64,000 bases of DNA, from contig JAIXMF010000013.1 of assembly GCA_025201365.1 (NCBI GenBank), forward strand, positions 558,001 through 622,000, written 5' to 3'. Source of the stretch: Syncephalis plumigaleata (lineage: Eukaryota; Zoopagomycota; Zoopagomycetes; Zoopagales; Piptocephalidaceae). The notes under the pieces were generated by a model that was not told the origin of the DNA, searched no databases, and saw only the letters and a program-made list of their open reading frames with translations. Below are positions 14,890 to 27,694 of this stretch, one piece after another (position 1 is the stretch's first letter; every line of letters starts with the position of its first letter). Both the position numbers and the translations under genes were made by a program.

Positions 14890-17800
14890 TTAATGTGAAG
14901 AGAAGAATGCTTCTGCTTGTTCGATTAACCCGTCAATAAATAGCTTATCCATTGATTTAAGTTCCATTGCTAGTAGATGACCATGTCGTTTAATTAGACC
15001 GGCAACTGGCCAGCCAAATACTGATTTACCATATAATGACGCGGATTCATCTACTACTTCCACTACACACATATGTAATACGCGTTCAGCAACAATGGTA
15101 GATAGTATGGGGAATTCCAGTTGACTATGAACACGATCGAGTTCAATTGATAATGCAGATGCACTATGTGTAAATTGATCTGTATTAGCAAGTGCTAATG
15201 CAAACTCTGATGGTGTCATATGCGGTAGTGTGGATTGATTTATCATGAAATCAGCACATGCTACCGCTAATTGCCAGTCCATATGTCGATGAGAAACAGT
15301 TTTATCATTATACTACACAAGTACATTAATTAATATGAATACACTATATGAATGTTATACTTACCTCGCAAGCATATGTTAATTCACCATGAATTGTCAT
15401 ACCACTTTGAATAGGTCCTTGTATAGCAAACTTGATTTCATGTTCCAATTTAGCATCAGCATCAATTGTTTCTAATAGTTTAATTATAGGTTGCGTGCTA
15501 CTTAATCCCATAGCACGAATTGAACCGCGTGTCGGTAATGTAATCTCAATATTACGTATAACGGCATCTTGTATCTTATTGTGTAGTTGTATAGTTACAT
15601 AAACGAGTGTCTGACTGAATGGATCAAGGGTAATTGGATGATCTGCTATCGATAATGGTCTCAATTCATATGACTATTACATCATAATAGTAATAATAGA
15701 TTGTTATTTAATAATTAATAAGATTTGATAATAAATAACTTACAAGACGTAAATGATCATTTTGTGCAAATAATGTAAATGATCGTGTTAATACTGGCTC
15801 ATTCTCTTCTATCTCATTAGATGAAATGATAGTCTCATGATGACTATTATGAGGAATTGATGATGATGATGATGATGGTAATGATTCATTTGTAATAGTT
15901 GCTGAATCAACATTAGTAGTACTAGTAGTTGGTTTTTTCTAATTGATCATTTAATAAGCTTGTTATTATTAGTAGTATTAGTAGTATGCTTACCTTTTTC
16001 TTATCTACTTTTCGACGTACTACAAGTAATGATGATGGCTCTGATGGTTCTATCATATCAAATGCAGTAGGTGTAGTTTCTGTTGCAGTAGTAGTTGTGT
16101 CTATCTCATCAACTGCCCTAGATTTACCCTTTCTACGTGACTTTATTGAATAATTAGTCAATGGTACTAATATTAGAATACATGCCATTCAATAACTTGC
16201 CTCTTTTGTTACTGTTGATGTATCTTGTTTATCAGTATCTGTTTTCTTGGCATGTTTCTGTTTACTCTTCTTCTGCTTCTTTTCCTATGAACATTGACAA
16301 ACAAGTTATATTTTATATATTTACATCATACTATTGACATACCTTAACAGCAGCACGTTGCTCGGATATCCCTGCACCAATGGTAATATTGACTGATTCT
16401 AAATGACGTGTATCTTCAACATCACCTAATAGATGTCGAGTATGACTAGATTTCAATTTGTTTCCTTTAGCTTTTGATACATTTGCATCCTCATCGGATA
16501 ATTCTGCTCCTTCTGGCATTTCACCCGGTCCAATCAACACTTGAGGTCGTGATGGTGCGGGTGAAGAGGAAGTTACAACGCGAGATTTGCGTGTACGACG
16601 TGATGATTTCTTATTCTTCTTCGACACTAACAGCAGTATTCATTAGTATTTATTCAATACATTAATGAGTTAACAACTACTTACTTGTAGGTATATCCTG
16701 CCATTGATCGTTGAAATCTTGTATTGTCAATTTAACTACAGGAATGGTGTCAACATCGATATAGCCTTGACCATCTGCACCCTGTTGTACTCGTGGTGTC
16801 GTTCGTCTTGTTTGACTCTGTTCGAGTTCTCGATCATCCGCTGATACTTGCGATGTATCCTGTATGTAGTAGAGTTCGTGTAAAGGATTTGCAATAGCTC
16901 GTGACTATAACAGTGACAATGACCGTGTCAGTAATGATATATCTATCAATTATCTGCAATGTGTGTCTACGTACTTTAGATGGACGACCTTGCTTCTTAC
17001 TCGATCGTTTCTCCTTTCCTGGATCTGATTTACCACGTCGTACAATTTGACCACGTAGTAGTGCGGCATCTCTTCATTATACTCATTACCATCACTATAA
17101 TCAGCATCGGATGCTTCATCGGATAGCCAGCACTGATTAGACAAGTCAGGCAATGGTTTACCGATCCATTGATCAAGATCAGGTAAATTGTCCGGTTTCT
17201 TCACTTTACGCTGAGCACGAGTGGCTACCGGATTGAGTGGTACAGCGAAGAATATACGATGCAACTCGCTAATCATGACACGCGGGTCTTTGGCGATAGA
17301 ATCAAGTAGATCGGTAACTAGACGATAAGCGCCATTTGCCTAAGATTATTTGTAAGTCATGCCGAGTAATAACAACATGCATATTCTGCTATTACTACTT
17401 ACTCGATCTTTGACTTCCAAATCATTAGTCAATGTATATGCCGATAATGTTTCAATCACTTGTCGGGTAGTATCCTCGAGTACATTGGACAGTGTAACAC
17501 TCCATCGTTCCAGTAGTGAATTAGCCCATCCAATGTACACTTTAAGTATACATTGAATCAATATAATCTGCAATGTCGGTGATGTCTTTTGTAACAGTGG
17601 ATTCCCTAGAGTGCGTAGAACAACGGTTGGTTGATCCAGATATCTATCATTGTATTATATTCGGTAAATAAATAAACTATTGTAGGCATTTCCTTTGCTA
17701 TACATACTCGTTATATTCACCTATAATATAGGCAGCAGCCCATAATATATCAATATTCGTTTCGGGTTGTGTGATTGTATCGAGTAATGCTTGATCTTCA

Positions 17801-19645
17801 ATTAGATTAGTCTAAATATCAATTCCTATTAGTTGTATCTAAGTATACTTAACACACATATGCACATACCATCATTCGAACGCAGTATTCGCGTACACTC
17901 TTAACGCGTACTGCCACATCAATCAATTGATCTGACAAGAGTGTGCCAACTTGTACACCGCTCACTCGTGATAGATCCATCAATACAGCAATGTACCATT
18001 CAAAGTTAACCACATACGTATAGGCACTCTGTGAGCACATTTGAACAATATGTTCAATAACAGAAGTGCGGTACAATGGACTAAGTGGTAGAAAGTCAGG
18101 ATCGTGTATCATATGTGCGGGTGAATCCATAAAATAGGGAATCAATTGTAGCATCAATCGTTTAACGATATCCATTAGTGTACGTTTCGTCGCCTATTAC
18201 ATGTCATCTAGTTAGTGATACTATGCTACAATGGTGATGATGATAGAGAGAGAGAAACAAGACGTACTAGTACTACGACCAAGTCAAGTGCACGTATACG
18301 AATACTTAGATCCGGGTCTTCCGCGCATGATAGAATCAAGTCACGATGTCGTACCACAAGCTTCGGGTATTGTTCGAGTAAATCACCAAGTACCAATAGA
18401 CCCACGTATTTGACTATATATTATATATATCGATTATTAATACTACTTCATAAAGGTATCATCTCATTGATACGTACGATTCTGATCTGAATCCTGTAGG
18501 AATAGAGTGATCTTGGATGCGCATAACATAGCCACTCAGTGGCTGTTTGTTCATCATTTTCAGACAACATACGTAGTATACCACCAGTTACCACTGAACG
18601 TATACATTCATAGAGTACCGACATGGCCGGTGTCGTTTCAATGAGTGTTTTGAATGATGGCAACAATTTGCGTACAAGTCGTGGTTCCAATGGAGTCAAC
18701 AAGGCAAACTATAATCATCATTAGATGTGTACAAGTATTGGATGTTCAAATGTGCTCACCAGTTTAATCAGTTTAATAAGCATCCAGTTATTGGATGATG
18801 TAGTCAATAGTCGAAATAGATGTGGTGCCAATGGCAAATAGTTACGTGGATTGTGTCGTGCTAATTCATAGATGACATTGACCGCTGCCGATACTACCGC
18901 TATATATATATATATAGATGACAAATAAATATCATGTAGCCATCATTAGTTTCTATTGTGAACTTACACGGATCTGTATCTTCAAGTCGTTCAGTAAGGC
19001 GTGGTACACACTCATGTAGTGCTTCTGGATATTTTAGACATATCTTATACAACACAAGTACCGCTCTTTTCCTGATACTGGTCTTCCATGACTGGTTAAT
19101 GTCAAGATATCTGGACACAAGTCTCGTGCTAGATCCGGTGTAATAATATGTGATAAACCATTGATGGCCACACCAATAGCAAATAGATCTTGCCCATAAT
19201 ATCCTATTCATACTGTCTATATCAGCGATACTATAACAGTGCATATTAATCAATCATTTGGCAATACCTTCTTAATCAAGTTGGTGGTTAGCATAAGCAC
19301 GTCAGTGTCCTGGTTAAATGACTGTGTTGCCGCCAAATAGCCTTGACGTTTCCAGTAGAAATCAGACGACGCCATTACTTCAATGACGTGAAATGATGCC
19401 CATCCCATATCGTAACCGAGCATATGTAGCTATAGCTAGTCGATTAGTCGGCGATAACAATAGTAACTTGTTGATAGCTTGTTACTTACATAGCATAGTT
19501 TACAAATGGCGTTTACTTTGCGTGTCATATCAGTAGACCGTAATTCATCACGAATCTCCTCCAGTCTACCCGTGATATACTTTTTCTCATTGCGTTTATT
19601 AGATCGCAGACCACGAATAAGATCGGTCAGTGTACTACGGAACAT
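14890..19645 (-). CDS. AP3D1: AP-3 adaptor complex subunit delta
   Basis: This is the large subunit of AP-3, which sorts cargo from endosome or Golgi to vacuole or lysosome. The N-terminal trunk follows AP-3 delta exon by exon: LTDLIRGLRSNKRNEKKYI, RKRAVLVLYKICLKYPEAL, LARHNPRNYLPLAPHLF with SSNNWMLIKLIKL, LTPLEPRLVRKLLPSF, and YVVNFEWYIAVLMDLSRVSG. A hinge with lysine-rich stretches (KKNKKSSRRTRKS) leads to a beta-sandwich ear-like C terminus ending EQAEAFFSSH. The start is MFRSTLTDL at 19645. Coding sense changes frame inside two exons, near 19075 (PV then IRKRAVL) and near 17065 (EYNEE then AALLRGQIVRRGK); each is cured by assuming one missing base. The gene is divergent from the FSH1-like gene, with 228 bases between the starts. 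Confidence 0.93.
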
Positions 19646-19873
19646 AGTGATGAATAACGAAAAGGGGAAAGGACACGAATAGTAAGTGTAGCAGTGAAAG
19701 GTAAGGAGATAGATAGAGTGTATATGAATAATAATAGAGACGCGAGAGATAAAAGTTGAAGTGTGACGTCAAATGGAACAACACTGCTTCTAATTACCGC
19801 TGTTGTGCGTCTCTTTTTTATTGCCCTTTTTTTACGTAGTATTCTCATACTAATTTGCAATAGTATTATCATC
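19646..19873. promoter_or_regulatory. Shared divergent promoter region (AP-3 delta / FSH1-like)
   Basis: Only 228 bases separate the two opposed starts, so both promoters must lie here or overlap the genes. On the plus strand the part near 19800-19840 is T-rich (CTCTTTTTTATTGCCC). A TGACGTCA-like site sits at 19764-19771 (TGACGTCA), a perfect CRE/ATF palindrome. Confidence 0.5.
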
Positions 19874-21003
19874 ATGTCGACCAAGCTACCATTAAAATAC
19901 TATGCCTACACGGTTATATGCAGAATGGAGGAATACTACGCAAGAAGATGGGCGTAATTCGTAAAAAACTGAAATCAGTCGCTGAATTAGGTAGAGTCAT
20001 AGTGTATATATCATCGATTTATGCAGTGTAATAGCATGCTAACTGCATGTAAACTAGTATATATAACTGCACCACATCCCGTACCGATGCCATCCGATAT
20101 TACTGACGAGGAACGTGCTCGTTTAGAAAAGCTTTATGATTCTGAAGATAAAGGTAATAATAGTCAGAATATGAGCGTGTACAAGCTTCATCTCATATAA
20201 ATCCATTAGAATTACATCCATATGCATGGTGGTTCTCCTCTGATGATCGTACAAAGTATCGTGGTGATGCCGAGACATTCGATAGAATTACAAAGATACT
20301 TAAGAAGAGGTAAGTCATGATAGTTATGTTCATTTCTCATTTTGCTAATAATATAATATATTAGGGCCATTTGATGGTATATTTGGATTCTCGCAAGGTA
20401 ATCAATTATCTTAGAATGACCATTATTATTATACTAATACCATGTGTGATATGACTAATAGGTGCTGTATTGGCTTCTATGCTAGCATCAATCTATGCAC
20501 AACCAATCATCCATTAAGATACGGCTGTGATCATCCTGCTTTTCGATTCTCCATTCTAGTATCTGGCTTCATAACGCGTAATCTGATTATAAAACCTTAT
20601 GATAACACATTCATTGTCCGAGTCTTCATGTTATGGCAAGGAGGATACACTATAACACCAGGTAAATAGAATGATCCTAGTATGACTAGCCTATTTATTA
20701 ATCATCTAACGGTGTTGTAGATTCATCGGATAATTAGCTGAATGTTTTGAAGGACCAGTAATCTATAAACATGATGGCGGGTAAGTAGTAGTGTTAATGT
20801 CAATAGTAAACTAGCCCTATATTGAATAGAACAACCCTATACCATTTAGACACTTTATTCCATCTAATGCAGAAGCACGCCAAGCATTTGCGTCATTCGT
20901 TTTACCCTTTGCTACTACGAATGAAGGTGACACCAATAGTCACGTAGTAACGTCATCATCCACGTCAGCATCTGTGAAGGTTGACACACCTCATAAGATC
21001 TAA
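19874..21003 (+). CDS. FSH1: FSH1-family serine hydrolase, frame-broken in this sequence
   Basis: This is an alpha/beta hydrolase of the fungal FSH type. Landmarks in order: KILCLHGYMQNGGI (oxyanion region), LVYITAPHPVP, HPYAWWFSSDD, FDGIFGFSQG with the nucleophile GFSQG, HPAFRFSILVSGFI, PSLHV and the catalytic-His end KHDGG-HFIPS. It terminates at a TAA after TPHKI. The exon-intron borders are normal (GAATTAG/GTAGAG then CTAG/TATATA restores AELVYITAPH). The frame changes at several places: after ATGTCGACCAAGCTACCATT (A-run), before GPFDG, before HPLRYG and around LHV/YGKEDTL. This is more than in any neighbour. It is either a pseudogene or a poor stretch of assembly. The substrate is unknown. 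Confidence 0.75.
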
Positions 21004-21400
21004 TGTGAGAATAGACGGATTAGACACTAATATACTATTCATGAAATGACCTATATACAAGCATATAAGCACATTAATAAATCTATAATGAATATATCAA
21101 AGATGAATAGATGAGATGAGATGAGATGTAAAGCAAAAACGTAAGAGGCCTTTCCTTCATCAATTAGCTAGTCATTGAGATGATTGGTGATGCATTAGTG
21201 GATGGGAACCGATTATAAAATCACCCATCCTACCACATGGATTATAATGAGATAACTTTTTTTGAAAAATCTATTGCTGAGCTTTCTTACTTTTGTTACT
21301 TTCTGTTTTAGTTGTCGAACAAACAGTATCATATCTGTTCTATCATTATTACTATTAGTGTTGCTGTTGCTGTTCTCCTTCTTCTAGTTGTTGCTATACT
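21004..21400. other. Intergenic region upstream of TRP4
   Basis: This is AT-rich DNA with a short GAGAT tandem run (21112-21130) and then a pyrimidine-rich leader (CTGTTGCTGTTCTCCTTCTTC) just before the TRP4 ATG. I found no GCN4-type TGACTC site in it. Confidence 0.45.
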
Positions 21401-22677
21401 ATGTCAGTGATGAAATCACAGAAAACGCCGCTACAACAATTATTGCGCTTACTCGTGCAATCACCGGACTTGTTCACGGCTGAACTAACTTATGCTGCAC
21501 TACATGATATTCTAACGGGGCAGGCTAGTCCTAGTCAGATAGCTAGTTTCCTGACTAGTCTACGTGCTCATAGGCTTGACCATCGTGCTGATATTATCGC
21601 AGCTTGTGGTCGAGTACTAGTGGCACAGGCTATTCCAGTACCGTTGTCGGATTATGCGCTATCGCCCGAGGATATTGTCGATATTGTCGGTACAGGCGGT
21701 GATGGTCATGACACGTTTAATGTGTCCACTCTGCTGGTATGGTGGCAGCAGCAGCAGGTGCTATAGTAGCAAAGGTAACACTCGCTCTATCTATTTAGTA
21801 TTCAACTAATAAACGTGTATACATACATATAATATATAGCATGGTAACCGCGCTTCATCTTCACGTTCTGGATCTGCCGATATGCTAGAGGCTCTTGGCT
21901 ATCCCATAGGAACACACACCCTATTGATTCCGTACGACTTTTATCCACGACCAACTACTGTTTCCTATTCGCTCAAAGCTACCATCCTGCCGTGGCTCAT
22001 GTGGCATCTATACGCAAGGAGCTGGGATTTCCGACTGTTTTCAACTTGCTAGGACCGCTCATCAATCCCGCTAGACCTAAACGAACGGTGGTGGGTGTGG
22101 CCGCGAAGGAATTAGGTCCTATCATGTTGGATGCACTAAGACTTGGCGGTGTTGAGGAGGCATTAGTAGTATGTGGCGAGGAAGGATTAGACGAGGTAAG
22201 TGATTAGCAAATGAAGGAAATAACTACAGTAACAGCAATACTAATGATAATCATGTAAAATAGATTAGTCCAGCAGGCAATACGAATGTAAGTTAATGGC
22301 AATATATCGTTGACTTCTTCATATGTATATGTGTTAATGAATGAATGAATGAATATACTTCTTTTTAGGTCTGGCGATTGTCGAATGGACAAGTAACGCA
22401 TTTCACATTGCATCCAAGTGATTTTGGACTTGAATCACATTCGCTAGAAGAGGTACGCGGCGGTGATGGACGTCAAAATGCCGTCATTCTCAAGGAGATC
22501 TTTAATGGCCAACGACAAGATGCCATTCTAGATTTCATTTTAATGAATGCATCCGCATTGTTAGTAGTGGCAGGAAAGGCTAAAGACTGGAAGGAAGGTG
22601 TCCTACTGGCACGCGAAGCCATCAGTTCAGGTAGAGCCAAGGAGACACTAGCTCAACTAGTGGCGACAACTACGTAA
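21401..22677 (+). CDS. TRP4: Anthranilate phosphoribosyltransferase
   Basis: This is the second step of tryptophan synthesis: anthranilate plus PRPP gives phosphoribosylanthranilate. Seen in order are the N-terminal helical domain (ELTYAALHDILTGQASPSQIASFL), the PRPP loop GTGGDGHDTFNVST, then GMVAAAAGAIVAK, HGNRASSSRSGSADMLEALG, HPAVAHVASIRKELGFPTVF with NLLGPLINPARP, and the C-terminal VRGGDGRQNA with ALLVVAGKAKDW. It is a single-domain enzyme of about 370 residues, as in fungi. Exon 3 is a 24-base microexon (22264-22287, ISPAGNTN) in phase 0, confirmed because homologues read DEISPAGxTxVW across it. The frame slips by one near 21735 (NVST then SAGMV) and again near 21928 (GTHT then IDSVRLL). 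Each looks like one missing base in an otherwise conserved gene. Confidence 0.92.
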
Positions 22678-23024
22678 TCATTATCTACATTCAGTTTCTC
22701 TCTATATATATATATCATCCTTCATTTCTTTAACAATGATATCGGTATTAGTTTTACAATTCAAATTAACACTAGGTTATTATATATCTATCGAGTTATA
22801 CATATGTATCTGTATATCATCAGTTAATAATATATATATATATATTGCGTTATTCATTCTGCAGTACATGAACCTCAAGCTAGTTAATCATGAAGTTATA
22901 ATGATGTTTATTAAAGAAAGGATATGGAACAGTATTATAATCAGAAGATAGCATTATAAAGTAAAATAAAAGTAAGTAAAATAATCTATGATGATTATGA
23001 TTAATGACTATGATAATGATGGAA

Positions 23025-25699
23025 TTAACAACGCCTAAGTGGTACAGTATAATTGCAATGTTCATCGGTGGATGTATCATTGGCAGCACGATCATCAGAT
23101 GTACGATTAGTATTCGTATGATTGATGATTGCAATGATGATGAAGATGCTTGTGCTTGTGCTTGCTGCAATGATGCCTCCGCTGTTTCTACAGGTGTCCT
23201 CACCACTTCAATCTTATCATCGGCGTTGCTTTCGAATGAATGTTGATTATTCAATGGACGTACAAATGAGAGTGCACTCAAGTACTTGGTACGACGACTG
23301 GCTATACTATCACGCACACGCTGACGAATGCTGCCATTAGACCTCGAGGGAGTGGCCACTTCAGCCATGTCGTCATTGACTTGATAGGCCGGCGGTACAT
23401 CAAGTAGCGATGCACCAGCCATCGAACCTAGTGAGCTTGGACTATCCGGATAGGTGGGCGGCTGTTGTAGATTAGAGTTGGCACGTTCGCGCGCCTCTTT
23501 AAGACGAATAGCAATATCGACCGCTTGATCCATGTCCTCCTCGTTGAGACACGACATATTCGTGGAGGTAGCGGAGAAGAACGTGTTATTGGCGCCGATA
23601 TCCGTCCATAGCGAGATGTCCGAGTCGCGATTAGGCTTACGTCCACCACCCGTGAAGTTGGAGGCAAACGTAGGGCGACGTAGACGTTGTGGCTGACCAT
23701 AGCTGCTCTTCATGTTGCTTGAATTCGACTTCTTACTATGATTAGAGGCAGCCGTGTTAAATCGAAGTGTACGCTTTTGCGATTTCGGCGATAGATCCGA
23801 TCGTTTATGAGCGGCTCTAGCCACGGCGGCAGTCTCGGCCTTTCGCTGTTGACGTACGGCTTCACCGCGTAGCAGTTGCTGTACAATAAGTGTGGATGCA
23901 ACGACATCTAAGAAGGAATAAGAAGGGTAAGCATTATTAGATTGGTGCTTCATACTCATAATATTGGTTAAATGATGTCAGTCGCTACTTACAATCGATA
24001 CTATAAAGGGTATTCGTGATAAATGGCGGCAATGCCTGACTGACATAGAGAATGGGGCAGAAGATACTGGAGGCACATGCGCACACAAGGAAGATAATAC
24101 CATCACGAGCGAGAGCATCATAGACGCGTGCCGAGTGCTACCCAAGGTACATCGATGACGCATTACCACCGCGAGAAATAGGCCGGAACATAGTAGATTA
24201 CTCAAGACATCAATGACAATCTTGCTGTAGAATGTCTCGGCACTAATACCGAATAGCACGTAGGGTGCGAGGCAACCATCATTCGGCAAATGGTTAACGT
24301 CATTGGAATAGGCGCGTGTCGCATTATAGGTGAGCAGGGCAACTACCACGATCTCCACGCAAACGCCCACAATCGCCACCCAGTAGGCGCGTTTATGGCC
24401 GTAGTAAGCTTTCACGAGTAGTACGCCGGCCACCGATCCGGTACATAATAACCGGTAACTAGACCGATGGCTCTAATCACCGAGCATGGCACTATTTGAT
24501 CACCCCATCGCCGTCGCCACAAGCAGTTGCGGGATCAAGGGTAGATGAGCCACTAGTACACCGATGGTAAGACCAGTAGAAGCCAACGAGCCGGATTTTG
24601 TCGATCCCGATGCAACAGGACAGACGAGTAGATGACATTGATTAGTGCAAAGTAAAGTACAATACTAAGAATGCCACGAATGATCATACGACCGACAAAT
24701 CGTTACGTCACTCGCCATATACCATCGATTGTTGGTGGGCGAGAGGGAGAAGAAATGGGTTCAGGCTCGCGTTTCACGTCGAGTGGCGCGAGATTCGTGC
24801 AAGCGTACACCACTTGCGGTTGATTGATCTGATGCAGCGCCAACGAGTAATTAATGAACGCACGTCTACCCTGACGTGTCTCTAAACGTGGGTGTAGACT
24901 CACTGTCGTGTAAGGCGAAGTAACATTCTGGGTTGGTGGACTTAGCGTTGCATTAAGTGATGCTAAATACGATCATAGAATAAGCAACTAATTATTATAA
25001 TAATGATAGTAATAAATACTTACCTGATAGATCACCCAGCATGCAAGAACCAAATCGACCAGGTCGGCATCGATACTTGGGCGAGTCGGATGGTGGTGCC
25101 TTGGGCGGTTGAACCACCGTACGCCATGTATTAACGATATTCTCTCTATCGGGCACAAAGTCGCTCTCTTTAAACGATTCACCATTGTCCTCGAGGCCAT
25201 TCCACGCCATTAAGGATGCCTCGCTGACTTTAGGCGCGTTGCCTGTGTCCATAGGGATCACCTGCTGCGGTTGATTGGGATATCGGTAATCCGGATCATA
25301 CACGCCATTAATGCCTTGGCAATAACTAACGGTAGACGTGGTATTACCGCCTGTCGCCATAGCCGATAGATCGATACTGCTCGCCAATGGGCTCTCGTGT
25401 AGTTTCAACAAATAGACCGCTCTATCATTGGCGTCCAGTCGAGTTGTCGTTATATAGACACGACCATAGGGTAGATTACCACCCGAGTAAAAGGTGACGG
25501 TGACATCAATGGTGGAACTGCGTAAATGACCGCGGATTGCTTCAAGTGGCTCGATACCGCTAAATAAAGGCATAGCAGAATTGATATTGGAAGCGGCTAC
25601 TGTATTCTTACTCGCTTCTACCACATTTTCTACCAATAATACATTGGATAGAATGGAGAATAGTACAAATAGTGATGATACTAGATTAGGTGTCATCAT
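23025..25699 (-). CDS. Secretory-pathway multi-pass membrane protein, unrecognised family
   Basis: The N terminus is a signal peptide (MMTPNLVSSLFVLFSILSN) followed by about 260 lumenal or extracellular residues with several Cys and NxT sites. A membrane part (about 23990-24700 on the minus strand) follows, with hydrophobic segments such as GILSIVLYFALINVIYSSV, GVLVAHLPLIPQLLVATA, GVCVEIVVVALLTYN and IIFLVCACASSIFCPI, spread over changing frames. The cytoplasmic tail (23040-23930) is Ser-rich and basic with a PPAYQ motif. The layout, a long ectodomain then about six or seven spans then a long tail, is receptor-like, but I do not recognise the family. At least four frame changes are needed within exons. 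The end at 23025 assumes the tail finishes NYTVPLRRC; read without a frame change it would run to 22880. Confidence 0.6.
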
Positions 25700-26912
25700 C
25701 GTTGTAATTAAGTTGATTATTTTTAATTGACCTAAAGTCGTGATGATATACGATTTGTTTCTTTTTTAAGACAGGGAAGAGGAGAAAGGCGCGTTCACTA
25801 ACACCACTACTGCTGCTACTGCTACGATGTTTAGTAAACGATATCTAATAATGATTTTAAGCGTGTATATAATATATAGATATATAAATTAGAATGGAAC
25901 AAAATAGTAATATAACCTATTGAACTGAAAGAGTATGCACAATCGTCAATTCAATAATCACATTAATATTACAACTACAATAGCGATAATAGTTGAATTA
26001 AAAGAAGGAGAGGAGGAAGAGGAAGAGGAGGAGAGGATATTATGCAAGGAATTGGATCAAATATCAGTGATTATTGTATAAGAGGATGGAACAAAAGAGA
26101 AAGAAATAGTAGTAATAAAGAAGAAGAAGAAGAAGAAGACGATGGCGACGAGGAGGAACAAGTAAAGGAACAAGGTGCGATTAGATATTGCTACGATGGA
26201 GACAGTGAAGAAAGACAGAGGGATATACACACACGCGCACACGTACAGAGGGAAAAAGAGCGAGCATGCGTATGTACGTGTGCTCAAGAGAAAGAGGGAG
26301 AGAGATAAAGATAGATATAGACAGAGACAGAGAGAGGACTAGTATTCGCCATGAATATATCCAAACTGAGATACTGTACAAACTGGATTCACGTATGCGC
26401 ATGCATCTCTCATGATGATGCACGTCCAATGGGGAAACACAATCATTTCTATCCTTGTCTCTGATTGTACTGTCATTACAGGGTGGCAGTCCGCATGGCA
26501 ATGGCAACACGCATGGTGAATGGGTTACGGAATAATAACCAACCAGAGTGAGAAAGACAGAAAGACAGAGAGAAAGGCATATTTCTATATATGAAGCACC
26601 GCATGAATCACGTTCGCAATTCAACCCTGTTGATTTAACAATAGCAGTAATAAATAACCAACGAGATTATAGCTTTACACGATATGGTACTTTAAATACA
26701 TAATACGTCATTACTATCGTGTTATTATTGTGTTATTGTATCATTTATTATAGTAATACTAGAATTGTACCTATTGGAATACGGTGTGCGATACCGTGAA
26801 ATCTAAATCGAATCGGAAGCAGTACTTTTTTTAGGTGAAGTAATTGAATAGGAAATGGGCATGTCATTGCGGTTATCATAATCGTCAATCAACCAACTAT
26901 GCTACTTTCCTA
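25700..26912. other. Intergenic region with long purine/pyrimidine tract
   Basis: From about 26000 to 26340 the plus strand is almost pure A and G (GAGGAAGAGG, GAAGAAGAAG, GAGAGAGA), so the minus strand gives the membrane-protein gene a long CT-rich leader. Open stretches in it on both strands are composition artefacts. From 26640 to 26900 it is AT-rich. No gene is seen. Confidence 0.5.
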
Positions 26913-27694
26913 CTACGCGCCATGCCCTTTAGGCAATGGTTGTACAGTAGAAGAGGCGAGAGTTAATTTACGCCGTATGGCGATATGAATGGCTGAATTG
27001 AAACGCTCCTGCGTACTTGGCATGATTTCCTAAATAATGACAATGGCGATGATCATAATAATGATCATATGCTAGATGGTTAGAACACACAGATGATACA
27101 CGCACACTTTGATGGAACTCAAAAATAATAACAACAACATAAAGATGAAGCAGCCTTGACTTATATTGTTCTTTATAGATGAGCGAAAGAAACATACCTG
27201 ATCCTTCGGATAAATGTCATCTATTAGTGACACCGTGGATGTAGTAACATCTAAAGTACTGATGGCGCATGCTTGTCTCAATGGCGGTGGCTAGCTCAAT
27301 AGCACGAGGAATGGCTGCACCAAGGCCATGAACAATGATCGTTTCGAATCTATGTTACATCGCATTTATTAATGATACACATCCTATGTAAGGAGTAATC
27401 ATACGGTCTACCTTGGTTCATTAGATGCGAGAAGCTTTTTCGCTCGCGCTAATTGACCATGAAATGAGCTTTTTCGCGTAACATAAATATCATTAGCTTT
27501 AGTGGCAGGTCGCTGAGGTGCTCGTTTAGCAACATGACCTAATAATAGCAACAATAACAACGGCCAAGCTATATTAAACTATACAATAATGAAAAGGACT
27601 ATCCATAGTTTACCCAATGTAGAAGAAATCTACGACGAATCCGACTAGACTTTTTGATCGTAGACGAGGCAGGACCAAGTGACTGGTCACTCAT
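26913..27694 (-). CDS. POP7: RNase P/MRP subunit POP7 (Rpp20)
   Basis: This is an Alba-type RNA-binding subunit of nuclear RNase P (tRNA 5' maturation) and RNase MRP (rRNA processing), which pairs with POP6/Rpp25. Diagnostic segments are NDIYVTRKSSFHGQLARA (animal form NDIYVNMKTDFKAQLARC), then FETIIVHGLGAAIPRAIELA (animal IYIHGLGLAINRAINIA), then STLDVTTSTVSLIDDI and the end RFNSAIHIAIRRK. There are four exons. The start is MSDQSLGPASSTIKKSSRI. Two in-exon frame changes are needed, near 27640 (before the first intron) and near 27270 (ELATAIE then CAISTLDV). Total length would be about 150 residues, usual for the family. Confidence 0.88.

Noticed and set aside
26042-26624. Open frames on both strands in the GA/CT-rich tract
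   Set aside because: Glu- and Lys-rich or Ser-, Leu- and Cys-rich strings follow from nearly pure purine sequence. No homology-like motifs or intron borders.
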